Source: Acidobacteriota bacterium
Lineage (GTDB): Bacteria > Acidobacteriota > Terriglobia > Bryobacterales > UBA6623
Assembly: GCA_016125275.1 (NCBI GenBank)
Contig: WGMB01000011.1
Coordinates: 219,996-283,995, forward strand
DNA: 64,000 nt
Direction: 5' to 3'
Positions 1 to 8,136 of this stretch are shown one piece after another. The notes beneath the pieces are model-generated. The model did not search any database, was not told the DNA's origin, and saw nothing but the letters and a program-made list of their open reading frames with translations. How positions within the stretch are numbered: the stretch's first letter is position 1; every line of letters begins with the position of its first letter. The translations under genes and the position numbers were made by a program.

Positions 1-1
1 C

Positions 2-1150
2 GGCGCAGCAGGCGGCATCTCCTTGCGCGTGCTGGATCAAACGCAATCGAGTACGGCCGACTACAAGCTGCTCGGCGAGATCAACGACCAGTTCATCGCC
101 GCCCTGGAGGAACGCAAGGAAATCGGCAGTGTGTTCACGTTCTACGCGTCCGACTACCCGCAGTACGAATTGGTCATCAACAACGATGTGGCCATGCAGA
201 AGGGCGTGTCGATTTTCGATGCGTTGAACAACCTCAACATCCTCATTGGCAGCACCTACGAGCAGGGCTTCGTTCGATTCAACCAGTTCTACAAGGTGTA
301 CGTGCAGGCCTGGCCGCAGTTCCGGCGGATTCCCAAGGATCTGGGCGACCTCTTCGTGAAGAACGAGGGCGGGGAGATGGTTCCCTACTCGGCGTTCATG
401 GAGATGAAGAAAACCCAGGGCCTGAACGAGATCACGCGATACAACTTGTACCCCTCGGCCGCTATTCAGCTCGTGCCGGCCGCGGGCTACTCGACCGGTC
501 AGGCCATTGAAGCCGTGCAGCAGGTCGCCGACGCGACCTTGCCCCGCGGATATGCCCTGGGCTGGGAAGGCCTGTCCTGGGACGAGTCGAAGAAGGGCAA
601 CGCGGCGGTCTACATCTTCCTGATCGTGGTCGTGTTCGTCTACCTCGTGTTGGTTGCGCAGTACGAGAGCTTCCTGATTCCTCTGGCGGTGGTTCTGTCG
701 CTGCCGGTCGGCATCTTCGGCTCATTCTGGTTCTTATATACCTTCGGATTGGCGAATGACGTCTGGGCTCAGCTCGGCATGATCATGCTGGTCGGTCTGT
801 TGGGCAAGAACGCGATTCTGATCGTAGAGTTTGCGGTCCAGCGTCGAAACGAGGGCGCATCGATCAAGGACGCCGCGATCGAAGGCGGAAAACTCCGCTT
901 CCGGCCCATCCAGATGACCTCCTTCGCCTTCGTCGCAGGTCTCATTCCGCTGGTCGTCGCCCACGGCGCCGGCGCAATTGCCAATCGGACCATCGGAGTC
1001 ACGGGCGTCGGCGGCATGCTTCTCGGCACTGTGCTCGGCGTGCTGGTGATCCCGGGTCTGTACTACATCTTCGGCCGCATTTCGGACGGACGCGAGCTCC
1101 TTCGCGACGAAACGAATGTTCCTTTCAGTGAAGGTCACGGCGAACACTAA
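2..1150 (+). CDS. RND efflux permease, C-terminal part (HAE1 type)
   Basis: This is the inner-membrane, proton-driven permease of a tripartite efflux pump. The reading frame is open to the left window edge, so the 5' end is missing. About 382 residues remain, covering the second porter/docking region and the last membrane helices. The HAE1 signature GKNAILIVEFA and the following RFRPIQMTS and TVLGVLVIPGLYY segments are clear. A TTG at 23 lies inside the gene and is not the start. Substrate cannot be told from this piece. A universal stress gene follows 25 bp downstream on the same strand. Confidence 0.93.
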   Translation, partial: GAAGGISLRVLDQTQSSTADYKLLGEINDQFIAALEERKEIGSVFTFYASDYPQYELVINNDVAMQKGVSIFDALNNLNILIGSTYEQGFVRFNQFYKVYVQAWPQFRRIPKDLGDLFVKNEGGEMVPYSAFMEMKKTQGLNEITRYNLYPSAAIQLVPAAGYSTGQAIEAVQQVADATLPRGYALGWEGLSWDESKKGNAAVYIFLIVVVFVYLVLVAQYESFLIPLAVVLSLPVGIFGSFWFLYTFGLANDVWAQLGMIMLVGLLGKNAILIVEFAVQRRNEGASIKDAAIEGGKLRFRPIQMTSFAFVAGLIPLVVAHGAGAIANRTIGVTGVGGMLLGTVLGVLVIPGLYYIFGRISDGRELLRDETNVPFSEGHGEH

Positions 1151-1175
1151 TCCAAAGAAGAGAACGCGGAGTTGA

Positions 1176-2243
1176 ATGATGACCAACCCAAAGCCGGTCG
1201 TCGTGGCATTGCCCCTCGACCACCAAACCGATGACCTGTTGGCTACGGCGCTGGAGCTCGGCCGACGGCTCCAGTGCCCCTTGGTCGTAGTCCATGCGCT
1301 CGGCAGGCGCCGCCTGGAGAGCGAACCGAGCGCCGCCAACCGTATCGCCAAGGCAAAACAGACCCTCGGTCTGCGGCTGCAACCGCTCTGGAAGGCGGGG
1401 CTGGATGTTCAGGAGGTGGTGGAGATCGGCGTTCCCTCCGACCTTGCGATCAACACGGCCCTGCGCATGAGCGCTCAGCTCATTGTCACGGGCGGCGGTC
1501 GGCCGGCTACCATCCGGCGATGGCTCGTGGGCTCGACGGTCGAGGAGATCGTCCACACCGCGGTCGTCCCGGTGTGGGTCGTCCGTGGAGAGGGGACCGA
1601 CAATCGGCCCGTGCTCTGCCCGATCAACCTCAACTCGCCATCCAAGCTCGGGCTCGCATCCGCCGTCCGGATGGCTCGGCTCTTCCAGGCGCCTCTCCGC
1701 GTCTTGACCGTCCTATCGGACCGATCGCCGAGCGACGGGCCATCGGTCGACGAGGCGCGCCGGGATCTGGAGAAGATGCTGGCCGAGCACGACTTGGACG
1801 GGCTCCGCGTCGCCGTCGACGTGGTGACGGGAAATCCGGCCGAACGCATTCTCGACGCCGCGGACGAGGCAGGGATGCTCGTCATCGGCAGTCGGGGTTT
1901 CGCCCCGCTGTTTCCCGAACGGCTCGACGCAGTCACCACGCGTGCGCTTCGTTACAGCCAATGCAGCATCCTGTCGGTCCGAGAGGTGCATGTCGACCTC
2001 CAAGCCAGCGAGGTCGAGCTAACGAGTCTGGCGGACGCTTGTCGCATCACTTGGCAGTTGATCGAGGACAACCGGGCGGCCGAGGCGCTTCCTTTGATCG
2101 AGCCGGCGGCCCAGCGCGCTCCCTACAATGCGACGATCCAGGAGGCCTACGCCATCGTCCTCGAGAAAGCGGGACAAGAGGTGGAGGCCCGAGCCCGCCA
2201 TGAGCTCAGCAGGATGATTCGCACCCGCATCGACCGCACTTGA
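1176..2243 (+). CDS. Tandem universal stress protein (two UspA domains) with TPR-like tail
   Basis: A soluble 355-residue stress protein. Two UspA domains occupy roughly residues 5-135 and 140-265. The second has the nucleotide-binding pattern GSRGFAPLF followed by a run ending in CSILSV; the first keeps the matching VTGGGRP segment. Residues about 275-350 look like a short helical TPR pair (AEALPLIEPAAQRAPYN), which is not standard for the family. The start is ATG at 1176, followed immediately by a second ATG. The gene lies 25 bp after the RND permease, so it may be the last gene of that operon. Two hairpins follow it. The UspA assignment is firm; the physiological trigger is unknown. Confidence 0.9.
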   Translation: MMTNPKPVVVALPLDHQTDDLLATALELGRRLQCPLVVVHALGRRRLESEPSAANRIAKAKQTLGLRLQPLWKAGLDVQEVVEIGVPSDLAINTALRMSAQLIVTGGGRPATIRRWLVGSTVEEIVHTAVVPVWVVRGEGTDNRPVLCPINLNSPSKLGLASAVRMARLFQAPLRVLTVLSDRSPSDGPSVDEARRDLEKMLAEHDLDGLRVAVDVVTGNPAERILDAADEAGMLVIGSRGFAPLFPERLDAVTTRALRYSQCSILSVREVHVDLQASEVELTSLADACRITWQLIEDNRAAEALPLIEPAAQRAPYNATIQEAYAIVLEKAGQEVEARARHELSRMIRTRIDRT

Positions 2244-2258
2244 GCCGCCGCACAAAAC

Positions 2259-2352
2259 GCGCGCCCGGCTTCAGCTGGGCGCGCTGCCACGAACCCACGG
2301 CCCAACCCCAACCGACCCAAAGCATCGAGCCGCCGGGATCTCCCGGCGGCTC
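2259..2352. terminator. Two intergenic hairpins between convergent genes
   Basis: Arms 2259-2266 and 2277-2284 (GCGCGCCC/GGGCGCGC) form one stem. Arms 2327-2337 and 2342-2352 form a perfect 11-bp stem with a 4-nt loop. They sit between the stress gene (plus strand) and the DUF7009-like gene (minus strand), so they could terminate either. No T-tract follows, so intrinsic termination is only plausible. The rest of 2353-2533 shows no feature I can name. Confidence 0.5.
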
Positions 2353-2533
2353 CCCACCCAAATCGGCCCCACAACCGGGCAGCCGAAAGGCTTGACACCC
2401 CGCGCTACCCTAGAACCAGCCAGGCCCACCCATGTCAGCCGCCGGGACCACCGCACTCGAAATCGCATCGACCAGCGCCCGGCCGACAAATTTCGACCCA
2501 CACCCCCCGCCAAGCCCGCCAACCTGAGCCGAA

Positions 2534-2573
2534 AATGGCTCACTTTGGCTCAGAATGGCTCACTCTGGCTCAC
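2534..2573. repeat. Four tandem 10-bp repeats
   Basis: Four adjacent 10-bp units read AATGGCTCAC, TTTGGCTCAG, AATGGCTCAC and TCTGGCTCAC on the plus strand. The array crosses the stop codon of the neighbouring minus-strand gene and supplies its last residues (SEPE). Confidence 0.8.
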
Positions 2574-2958
2574 TTTTCGACAAAAAACTCGCACAAGCGC
2601 CCGCCGGATTGGGAAAGCAATCCTCGTCCTCGCCCCCTCGCGGCTTCAGGCAGGCGAAGTCCTTCTCGATCAACACCTTGGTGACCGAACCGTCGCGGCT
2701 CCGAACGGCTTCTCTGATCCCCTCCTCTCCGGACTCGCCCCATCGCGACGCCTGCGCGGCCGGTACGCGGACTTCAATGCAACCGTCGCGAAAGTCCGCC
2801 TCCAGCACGGTCAGGTCCGGATCACGCCGCAACCCGTAACGCAGCGCCGAAGAGCCCACGCGGGTGGACTCCTCGACGCAGCCTTCCGCCATCAAACGCG
2901 CGACCTCGCCCTGGGTCAGGCGGAGCCGGATCGTATCGCCCTTCAGTCGCAGCTTCAT
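2560..2958 (-). CDS. Small soluble DUF7009-like protein, last gene of the nitrate operon
   Basis: A 132-residue protein starting MKLRLKGDTIRLRLT and containing LIEKDFACL and a FPNP motif near the C-terminus. From memory this pattern matches the family listed as DUF7009, whose function is unknown to me; no search was run. The start at 2958 is chosen because GGAGGA precedes that ATG at good spacing; an upstream in-frame ATG at 2979 would overlap the Shine-Dalgarno sequence. It begins 17 bp after the porin stop and is probably co-transcribed with the nitrate genes. The last residues lie within a 10-bp repeat array, so the C-terminus may be a recent extension. Confidence 0.7.
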   Translation of the reverse strand: MKLRLKGDTIRLRLTQGEVARLMAEGCVEESTRVGSSALRYGLRRDPDLTVLEADFRDGCIEVRVPAAQASRWGESGEEGIREAVRSRDGSVTKVLIEKDFACLKPRGGEDEDCFPNPAGACASFLSKSEPE

Positions 2959-2975
2959 ACGGATTCCTCCCGGGG

Positions 2976-4340
2976 TCACAGCTTGTACGCCACGAACAGG
3001 TACGTGAAGGTGTTGCCGTGGCCGGGCGTCCGCTCCTTCAGAAAACCGCCCGGCGCCAGGTAGCCGACGCCGCCTCCCAGCGTCAGGATCGGCGTGAGAG
3101 GCAGGGTGACCGTGAGATCGACCTCATCCCCGATCTTGGTTGCCACCGCGCCACGCACGGGGGCCGCCACGGTCCGGACGCCGGCCACGTTGTAGAGCCC
3201 GTCGTGGCGGTTGGCGAGCCAAAACGAGTGGTAGTCCAGCCGCAGACCGAGTTTCTCGAGCGGCTGGATCTGGGCCCCCAGTCGGACATTCTTGAGGTTC
3301 CTCCAGCCGACCAGGTCGTTGTAGCCGTACCACAGGTGCGCCGTGGGAAACAGGTCGTTGAAGCCGCCGGCTCGGCCGTCCGTTGGGTCGGAATCGCCGG
3401 AGCCAAAGGTGTATTCGGTAGAGAAGCGCGGCTTCCACGGGACCTGGAGGGAGTACCCGACCTCCACGTAGGAGCCCCAGGCTGCGATCTGCGCGCCGGC
3501 GACATGGCCCCACTGGCGGACGAGCGCCAGGTTGTAGTCCCAAGGGCCGATGCCCTTACCCCACAGCCGCGCTCCCCCTGTGTAGCGGTCCAAATCGCCT
3601 CGCAGGTTGAGCTCGTTCGAGACCAGCGGAGTCGTTTGCCACAGGACATACGGCTCCAGCGTGGATTTGGGGATGACGTTCTTGACGCTCCCGTAGAAGC
3701 CGTGCAGGTTGTTGCCTTCGGCCGACTGATCGAGCCGCCGGTTGGGATCGTTCTGCACGACTGAGGCCGAGAAGAAGTCCAGCTTCACATCCTTGCTCGC
3801 CTGCAGCTCGAGCTTCACGGCGTCGAAGCTGCGCGAAGTGTTGGTCCAGTCCAGCGGACCGATCAGCCGCTGGTCGCCGTAGAGCAGCAACTGGCGGCCG
3901 ACGGTGACGGCTACGGGCGAAGCCTCGCCGCCGCCGATCTTCACGTAGGCCTGGCGCACGTCGAAGGCGTCCCGGTAAATGCTGTTGCCCGCCCCGGCGT
4001 TGCGGATTCCCGGGGCGCGGGCGTCTTGTCCCTGGAAGGAGAATTCGAGCCAGGACGTTGGCTTGAGACCGATGTTCACACGGGTGCGCGCCAGGCCGTA
4101 GCCGTCGTCGGCGCCCCTCTGGAAGCCGAGCCCTCGGCGATCCTCATAGCGAAACCGGATCTCCCCGCTCAGCGTGAACCAGCCCGGTAGGTCGTCGCCG
4201 AGAGCGGCGGTCGCAGGCCGTTCCAGTAGGAACGCCGAGGTTGCGGCGGACGCGGGCTGCGGGTCGGCGGGGTCCGCCGCCCGAAGCCCGATCGTCCACA
4301 CGCCCGCCGACGCCAGCAGAAGCAGCGTAGTCGTCTTCAT
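2976..4340 (-). CDS. Outer-membrane porin, alginate-export/beta-barrel family
   Basis: A 454-residue protein with a signal peptide (about residues 1-21) and repeated amphipathic strands ending in the aromatic-terminal FTYLFVAYKL, typical of outer-membrane barrels. The segments WFTLSGEIRFRYE, QAYVKIG and VTVGRQLLLYGDQRLIG fit the alginate_exp porin family. It lies 17 bp downstream of narK in the nitrate operon. The inferred role is therefore passage of nitrate or nitrite across the outer membrane, not alginate export. A GGGAG ribosome site precedes ATG 4340. Family is fairly sure; substrate is inferred from context only. Confidence 0.85.
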   Translation of the reverse strand: MKTTTLLLLASAGVWTIGLRAADPADPQPASAATSAFLLERPATAALGDDLPGWFTLSGEIRFRYEDRRGLGFQRGADDGYGLARTRVNIGLKPTSWLEFSFQGQDARAPGIRNAGAGNSIYRDAFDVRQAYVKIGGGEASPVAVTVGRQLLLYGDQRLIGPLDWTNTSRSFDAVKLELQASKDVKLDFFSASVVQNDPNRRLDQSAEGNNLHGFYGSVKNVIPKSTLEPYVLWQTTPLVSNELNLRGDLDRYTGGARLWGKGIGPWDYNLALVRQWGHVAGAQIAAWGSYVEVGYSLQVPWKPRFSTEYTFGSGDSDPTDGRAGGFNDLFPTAHLWYGYNDLVGWRNLKNVRLGAQIQPLEKLGLRLDYHSFWLANRHDGLYNVAGVRTVAAPVRGAVATKIGDEVDLTVTLPLTPILTLGGGVGYLAPGGFLKERTPGHGNTFTYLFVAYKL

Positions 4341-4357
4341 GGCTGTGATCTCCCGGC

Positions 4358-5731
4358 TCAGCCGCCGACGGCCTCGCGGGCGTAAGCCCTGGCGGGCCGG
4401 GCCTCCGGCATCGCGATCGGGGCCTTGCGCCGCCGCTGCATCTCCTCACGAACCGCCTGTTCGTCGGCTTCGGAGAACCGTACGACGAACGCCAGCCCGG
4501 AGCAGACCGTCACAATCGCGCCCAAGATCAGCAAGGCCTGCGGCCAGGTCAGGGCCTCGGTCTTGAACAGGAAGCCCGCCGCCACGGCCCCGGCGTTGCC
4601 GCCCGCGCCCACGATGCCCGCCACCGCGCCCAGAGCCTTCTTGTTGATGAACGGCACGACCGAGAACGTGGCCCCTTCGGACATCTGCACGCACAGGCTG
4701 AAGACGATCAGCATCGCGATGGCCGCCGGCAGCACGGTCTGTTGCGAGAAAGCCATCAGCGCGATCCCTTCCAGAAAGAGAATCATTCCCAGGAACCAAA
4801 CCCGGCCCCTGAGCCCCCACCGCAGGCCCCAACGATCGCCGACCACTCCGCCCAGCGTACGGGCGAAGATATTCATCAGCCCGAACAGCCCGGCCACCAC
4901 GCCCGCCGCGGCCAGCCCGAGATCGAAATAGTCGTGGAAGTAGAGGGCCGCGATGTTGTTGAGCGTCAGCTCGATGCCGAAGCAGGCGCCGTAGACGACG
5001 AACAAGGCCCAGACGCGATAATCGCTGCAAGCCTTCCAGAAGGCGCCGCTGACCTTGTCGGACGATTCCATCTCCCCCGAGGCGCGCAGATCGGCGAAGT
5101 TGCCGTCGGGCGAATCCTTGGTGACCCGGCCGTACAGCAAACCCATCCCCAGTAGCGCCAGACCGGGAAACACCATGGCGACGCGCCAGCCGAGCGTCTC
5201 CTCGGCGACGAAGGTCATCACCGCGCCGAACAGCGCCGGCATGATCATCTGCGTCACGCCGCCGCCCAGGTTGCCCCAGCCGGCGGTCGTGGCGTTCGCC
5301 GTGCCGACCACGTTCGGAGCGAACATGACCGACGTGTGGTACTGCGTGATCACGAACGAAGCGCCGATCGCGCCGATGGCGAGCCGAAACAGCAGAAAGG
5401 TCTCATAGCTGTCCGCCAGGCCGATCGTCATGACCGGGATCGAACCCAGAATCAACAGCCAGGTGTAGGCGATGCGCGGGCCGATCTTGTCACAGAGCCA
5501 GCCGATGAACAGCCGCGCGACGACGGTGATGGCCACCGAGGCGATGATCGTGTTGCCGACCTGCTCCTTGGTCAACGCCAAGTCTTCGCGCACCACGGCC
5601 ATCAGCGGCGCGATGCCGAACCATCCAAAAAAGCAGAGAAAGAACGCGAGCCACGCCATGTGGAAGGTCCGCATCGGTGTCGAGCTGAAATTGAGCAGCT
5701 CGATCTTCGTCGCCTTGTGCTTGAAATCCAC
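4358..5731 (-). CDS. narK: Nitrate/nitrite MFS transporter (NarK/NasA type)
   Basis: A 457-residue major facilitator with about 12 hydrophobic helices. Both nitrate-signature glycine motifs are present: AGWGNLGGGVTQ in the fifth-helix region and GAGGNAGAVAAG in the eleventh-helix region. This places it in the nitrate/nitrite porter family. It imports nitrate and may export nitrite across the inner membrane. It sits between nasA (200 bp upstream) and the porin. Proton symport versus antiport cannot be decided from sequence alone, though the assimilatory neighbours favour uptake. Confidence 0.93.
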   Translation of the reverse strand: MDFKHKATKIELLNFSSTPMRTFHMAWLAFFLCFFGWFGIAPLMAVVREDLALTKEQVGNTIIASVAITVVARLFIGWLCDKIGPRIAYTWLLILGSIPVMTIGLADSYETFLLFRLAIGAIGASFVITQYHTSVMFAPNVVGTANATTAGWGNLGGGVTQMIMPALFGAVMTFVAEETLGWRVAMVFPGLALLGMGLLYGRVTKDSPDGNFADLRASGEMESSDKVSGAFWKACSDYRVWALFVVYGACFGIELTLNNIAALYFHDYFDLGLAAAGVVAGLFGLMNIFARTLGGVVGDRWGLRWGLRGRVWFLGMILFLEGIALMAFSQQTVLPAAIAMLIVFSLCVQMSEGATFSVVPFINKKALGAVAGIVGAGGNAGAVAAGFLFKTEALTWPQALLILGAIVTVCSGLAFVVRFSEADEQAVREEMQRRRKAPIAMPEARPARAYAREAVGG

Positions 5732-5931
5732 TTTGTCTTCTCTCCCGTGGTCGGCGCACAGCCGAGCCTCGGCGATTGCCGTTCGAGATGGGCCCGAGAC
5801 GAGGGACCCCGAGGGCGCCGCGCAGCTTGGGCAGCGTCGTAGTGGGCCAAATCTCGCTCCCGTTCGGCGATTTCAGCGGATGTGTCGGCCTCCTCGACAG
5901 GGGAAGGCCGCTTGCAGTCGAACCGGACCGC

Positions 5932-8136
5932 CTAGGCTCGAGCCGCGGCGGTCTTCTCCACTCGAACCGAGCATTGCTTGTAGTTCGGCTCCCGTGAAAT
6001 CGGGTCGAACGCGCTCTGCGTCAACAGGTTCGAATTCCTCTCGAAATAGTGGAACGGCATGAACACCTGTCCAGGCCCCACGATCTCCGTGATCCGCAGC
6101 TCGACGTCGTCCACGCGGCTGCGCGGCGAGACGATCGACACGCGGTCATGCTGCCGCAACCCGAGCCCGCGGGCGTCGCGCGGGTTCATCTCGAGCCAAG
6201 CCGTGGGCGAAAGCCGTTCCAGAATCTTCACCTCTTTGGTCTTGGTGCGGGTATGCCAATGCTCGACCGTCCGCCCGGTGTTGAGCACCATCGGGAAAGC
6301 GGTCGTCGGCTGCTCCGGGAAAGGCTCCCACTCGATGGAAAACAGCTTCGCTCGGCCGTCGTCGGTCTGGAATCGGCCGTCTTCGTAGAGCCGGCTGGTC
6401 GGCGGCGCGGCCCCGTCCAGGGCGGCGGCCTGCTCGACGGTCAGCGGCCACTGCACGGCGAAGTGCCTGTCGAGCATCTCGTAGCTGATGCCGGAGTAGT
6501 CGCAGAGCCGGCCGGCGGAGACCTTGCGCCATTCGTCAAAGGCGTCCCGCGGACCGGACCAGCCGGGGTAGAGCTTCTCTTTCAGACCCATCTTCTCGGC
6601 CACCGCCAGGAAGATGTCGAAGTCCGAACGCGCTTCGCCGGGCGGGCTGACGGCCCGGTTGACCTTGCTGACGCGGCGCTCGGAGTTCGTATACGTCCCC
6701 TCTTTTTCGCCCCAGATGGCCGCCGGCAAGACCAGGTCGGCGAGCTCCGTAGTCGGCGTGGGGTGGAAGCCGTCCTGCACGACCAGAAAGTCGAGGTTCG
6801 CCAGCCCTTGGGTCAGCACGTCGACGTTGGGGAAGGAGACGACCGGATTCGTGGCGATGATCCAAAGAGCCTTGATCTCGCCCTTCACGCACGCTTCGAT
6901 GATGTCCGGGTAGGCATGACCGCGCTCGGCGGGCAGCTCGGATTCGTCGACCCGCCAGAGCCGGGCGAGCTCGCGGCGGTCGTCGGGATCCTCAAACTTG
7001 CGGTAGCCGGGCAGGCTGGACGTGCCGCCGGTCTCCCGCGTCCCCATGGCGTTGCACTGGCCGGTGATCGAGAACGGCGACGCCCCCGCCTTGCCGATGT
7101 TGCCGGTCAGCAGGGCCAGGTTGTTGATGGCGTTGACGGTTTCAGCGCCCTGCGTGGAGTGATTGACGCCCATGGTCCAGGCGATCATCGGGGCCTTGGC
7201 GCGCCCGTACAGCATCGCCGTGCGGTACAGCGTCTCCTCGCTGAGGCCGGTCACCTGGGCGACGCGATCGGGGGTGTACTTGGCGAGATGCTCTTCGAGC
7301 TGGTCGAACCCCGTGGTGTGCCGTTCGATGTAGTCGCGGTCGATCAGCCCGGAGCGGATGAGGATGTGCGCCATCCCGTTGAGCAGCGCGATGTCCGTGC
7401 GCGGCTTCAGCGGCAGATGCAGGTCGGCCATCCGTGCGGTCTTGGACACTCGCGGGTCGGCCACGATCAGCGTCTTGGCCGGGTTGCGCTCCAGCCGGTA
7501 GCAAAGGATCGGGTGGTTGTCGGCGATGTTCGCGCCGACGAGGAACACGACGTCGGCTTGCTCGAGATCGTCATAGGCGCCGGGAGGGCCGTCGGAGCCG
7601 AACGAGCGTTTGTAGCCGGAGACCGCGCTGGCCATGCACAGCGTCGTGTTGCCGTCGTAGTTGTTCGTGCCGAAGCCGAGCTGGACGAGCTTGCCCAGCG
7701 TGTAGAACTCCTCGGTGACGAGTTGCCCGGTGGAGACCACGCCCAAGGCGCGCGGTCCATACTTCTGCTGAACCTTGCGAAACTCGTCCACCATGCGGTC
7801 CAGCGCGGCGTCCCAGCTCACCGGCTGCAGGCGTCCGCTGTGTTTGAGAAGCGGCCGGACGGCCCGGGATTCCGCCTCCAGGATGTGGTGCTCCGCCAAG
7901 CCCTTCGGGCAGAGCTTGCCGCTGTTCACCGGATGCCCCTCATTGCCACGCACGCTGACGGCGCGGTCGTCCTTCACGCCGATCTCGATGCCGCAGCCGA
8001 CCGAACAGTAGCCGCAGGTGGTCGGAACCCAGCGGTCGGGGATCTTCGCCGCCGAGGTATAGCCGAAGCGCGGGTCGTGGCCGTAGCTGTACTTGTCCTG
8101 GAGCGTGTCGATGCCGAGCAGGCGCTTGATGTTCAT
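5932..8136 (-). CDS. nasA: Molybdopterin nitrate reductase, catalytic subunit (assimilatory NasA type)
   Basis: This 734-residue subunit reduces nitrate to nitrite at a Mo-bis-MGD centre. Cys41, Cys44, Cys48 and Cys76 (CGYCSVGC...CPKG) bind one [4Fe-4S]. Cys167 in TTLCMASAVSGYKRSFG is the expected Mo ligand of the Nap/Nas branch. There is no Tat signal, so it should be cytoplasmic. The start at 8136 is chosen because AGGAGG precedes it and it overlaps the upstream stop as ATGA; the open frame upstream of it is a shadow of that gene. The C-terminal molydopterin-binding domain is complete (VLNTGRTVEHWHTRTKTKE). There is no C-terminal [2Fe-2S] extension as in some NasA proteins, so electrons probably come from the fused partner. 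Confidence 0.95.
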   Translation of the reverse strand: MNIKRLLGIDTLQDKYSYGHDPRFGYTSAAKIPDRWVPTTCGYCSVGCGIEIGVKDDRAVSVRGNEGHPVNSGKLCPKGLAEHHILEAESRAVRPLLKHSGRLQPVSWDAALDRMVDEFRKVQQKYGPRALGVVSTGQLVTEEFYTLGKLVQLGFGTNNYDGNTTLCMASAVSGYKRSFGSDGPPGAYDDLEQADVVFLVGANIADNHPILCYRLERNPAKTLIVADPRVSKTARMADLHLPLKPRTDIALLNGMAHILIRSGLIDRDYIERHTTGFDQLEEHLAKYTPDRVAQVTGLSEETLYRTAMLYGRAKAPMIAWTMGVNHSTQGAETVNAINNLALLTGNIGKAGASPFSITGQCNAMGTRETGGTSSLPGYRKFEDPDDRRELARLWRVDESELPAERGHAYPDIIEACVKGEIKALWIIATNPVVSFPNVDVLTQGLANLDFLVVQDGFHPTPTTELADLVLPAAIWGEKEGTYTNSERRVSKVNRAVSPPGEARSDFDIFLAVAEKMGLKEKLYPGWSGPRDAFDEWRKVSAGRLCDYSGISYEMLDRHFAVQWPLTVEQAAALDGAAPPTSRLYEDGRFQTDDGRAKLFSIEWEPFPEQPTTAFPMVLNTGRTVEHWHTRTKTKEVKILERLSPTAWLEMNPRDARGLGLRQHDRVSIVSPRSRVDDVELRITEIVGPGQVFMPFHYFERNSNLLTQSAFDPISREPNYKQCSVRVEKTAAARA

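Noticed and set aside
2392..2420. TTGACA followed by TAGAAC as a sigma-70 promoter
   Set aside because: The spacing is far too short and no plus-strand gene follows.
2392..3063. Plus-strand frame over the DUF7009-like gene
   Set aside because: No ribosome site or domain, and it runs opposite two supported genes.
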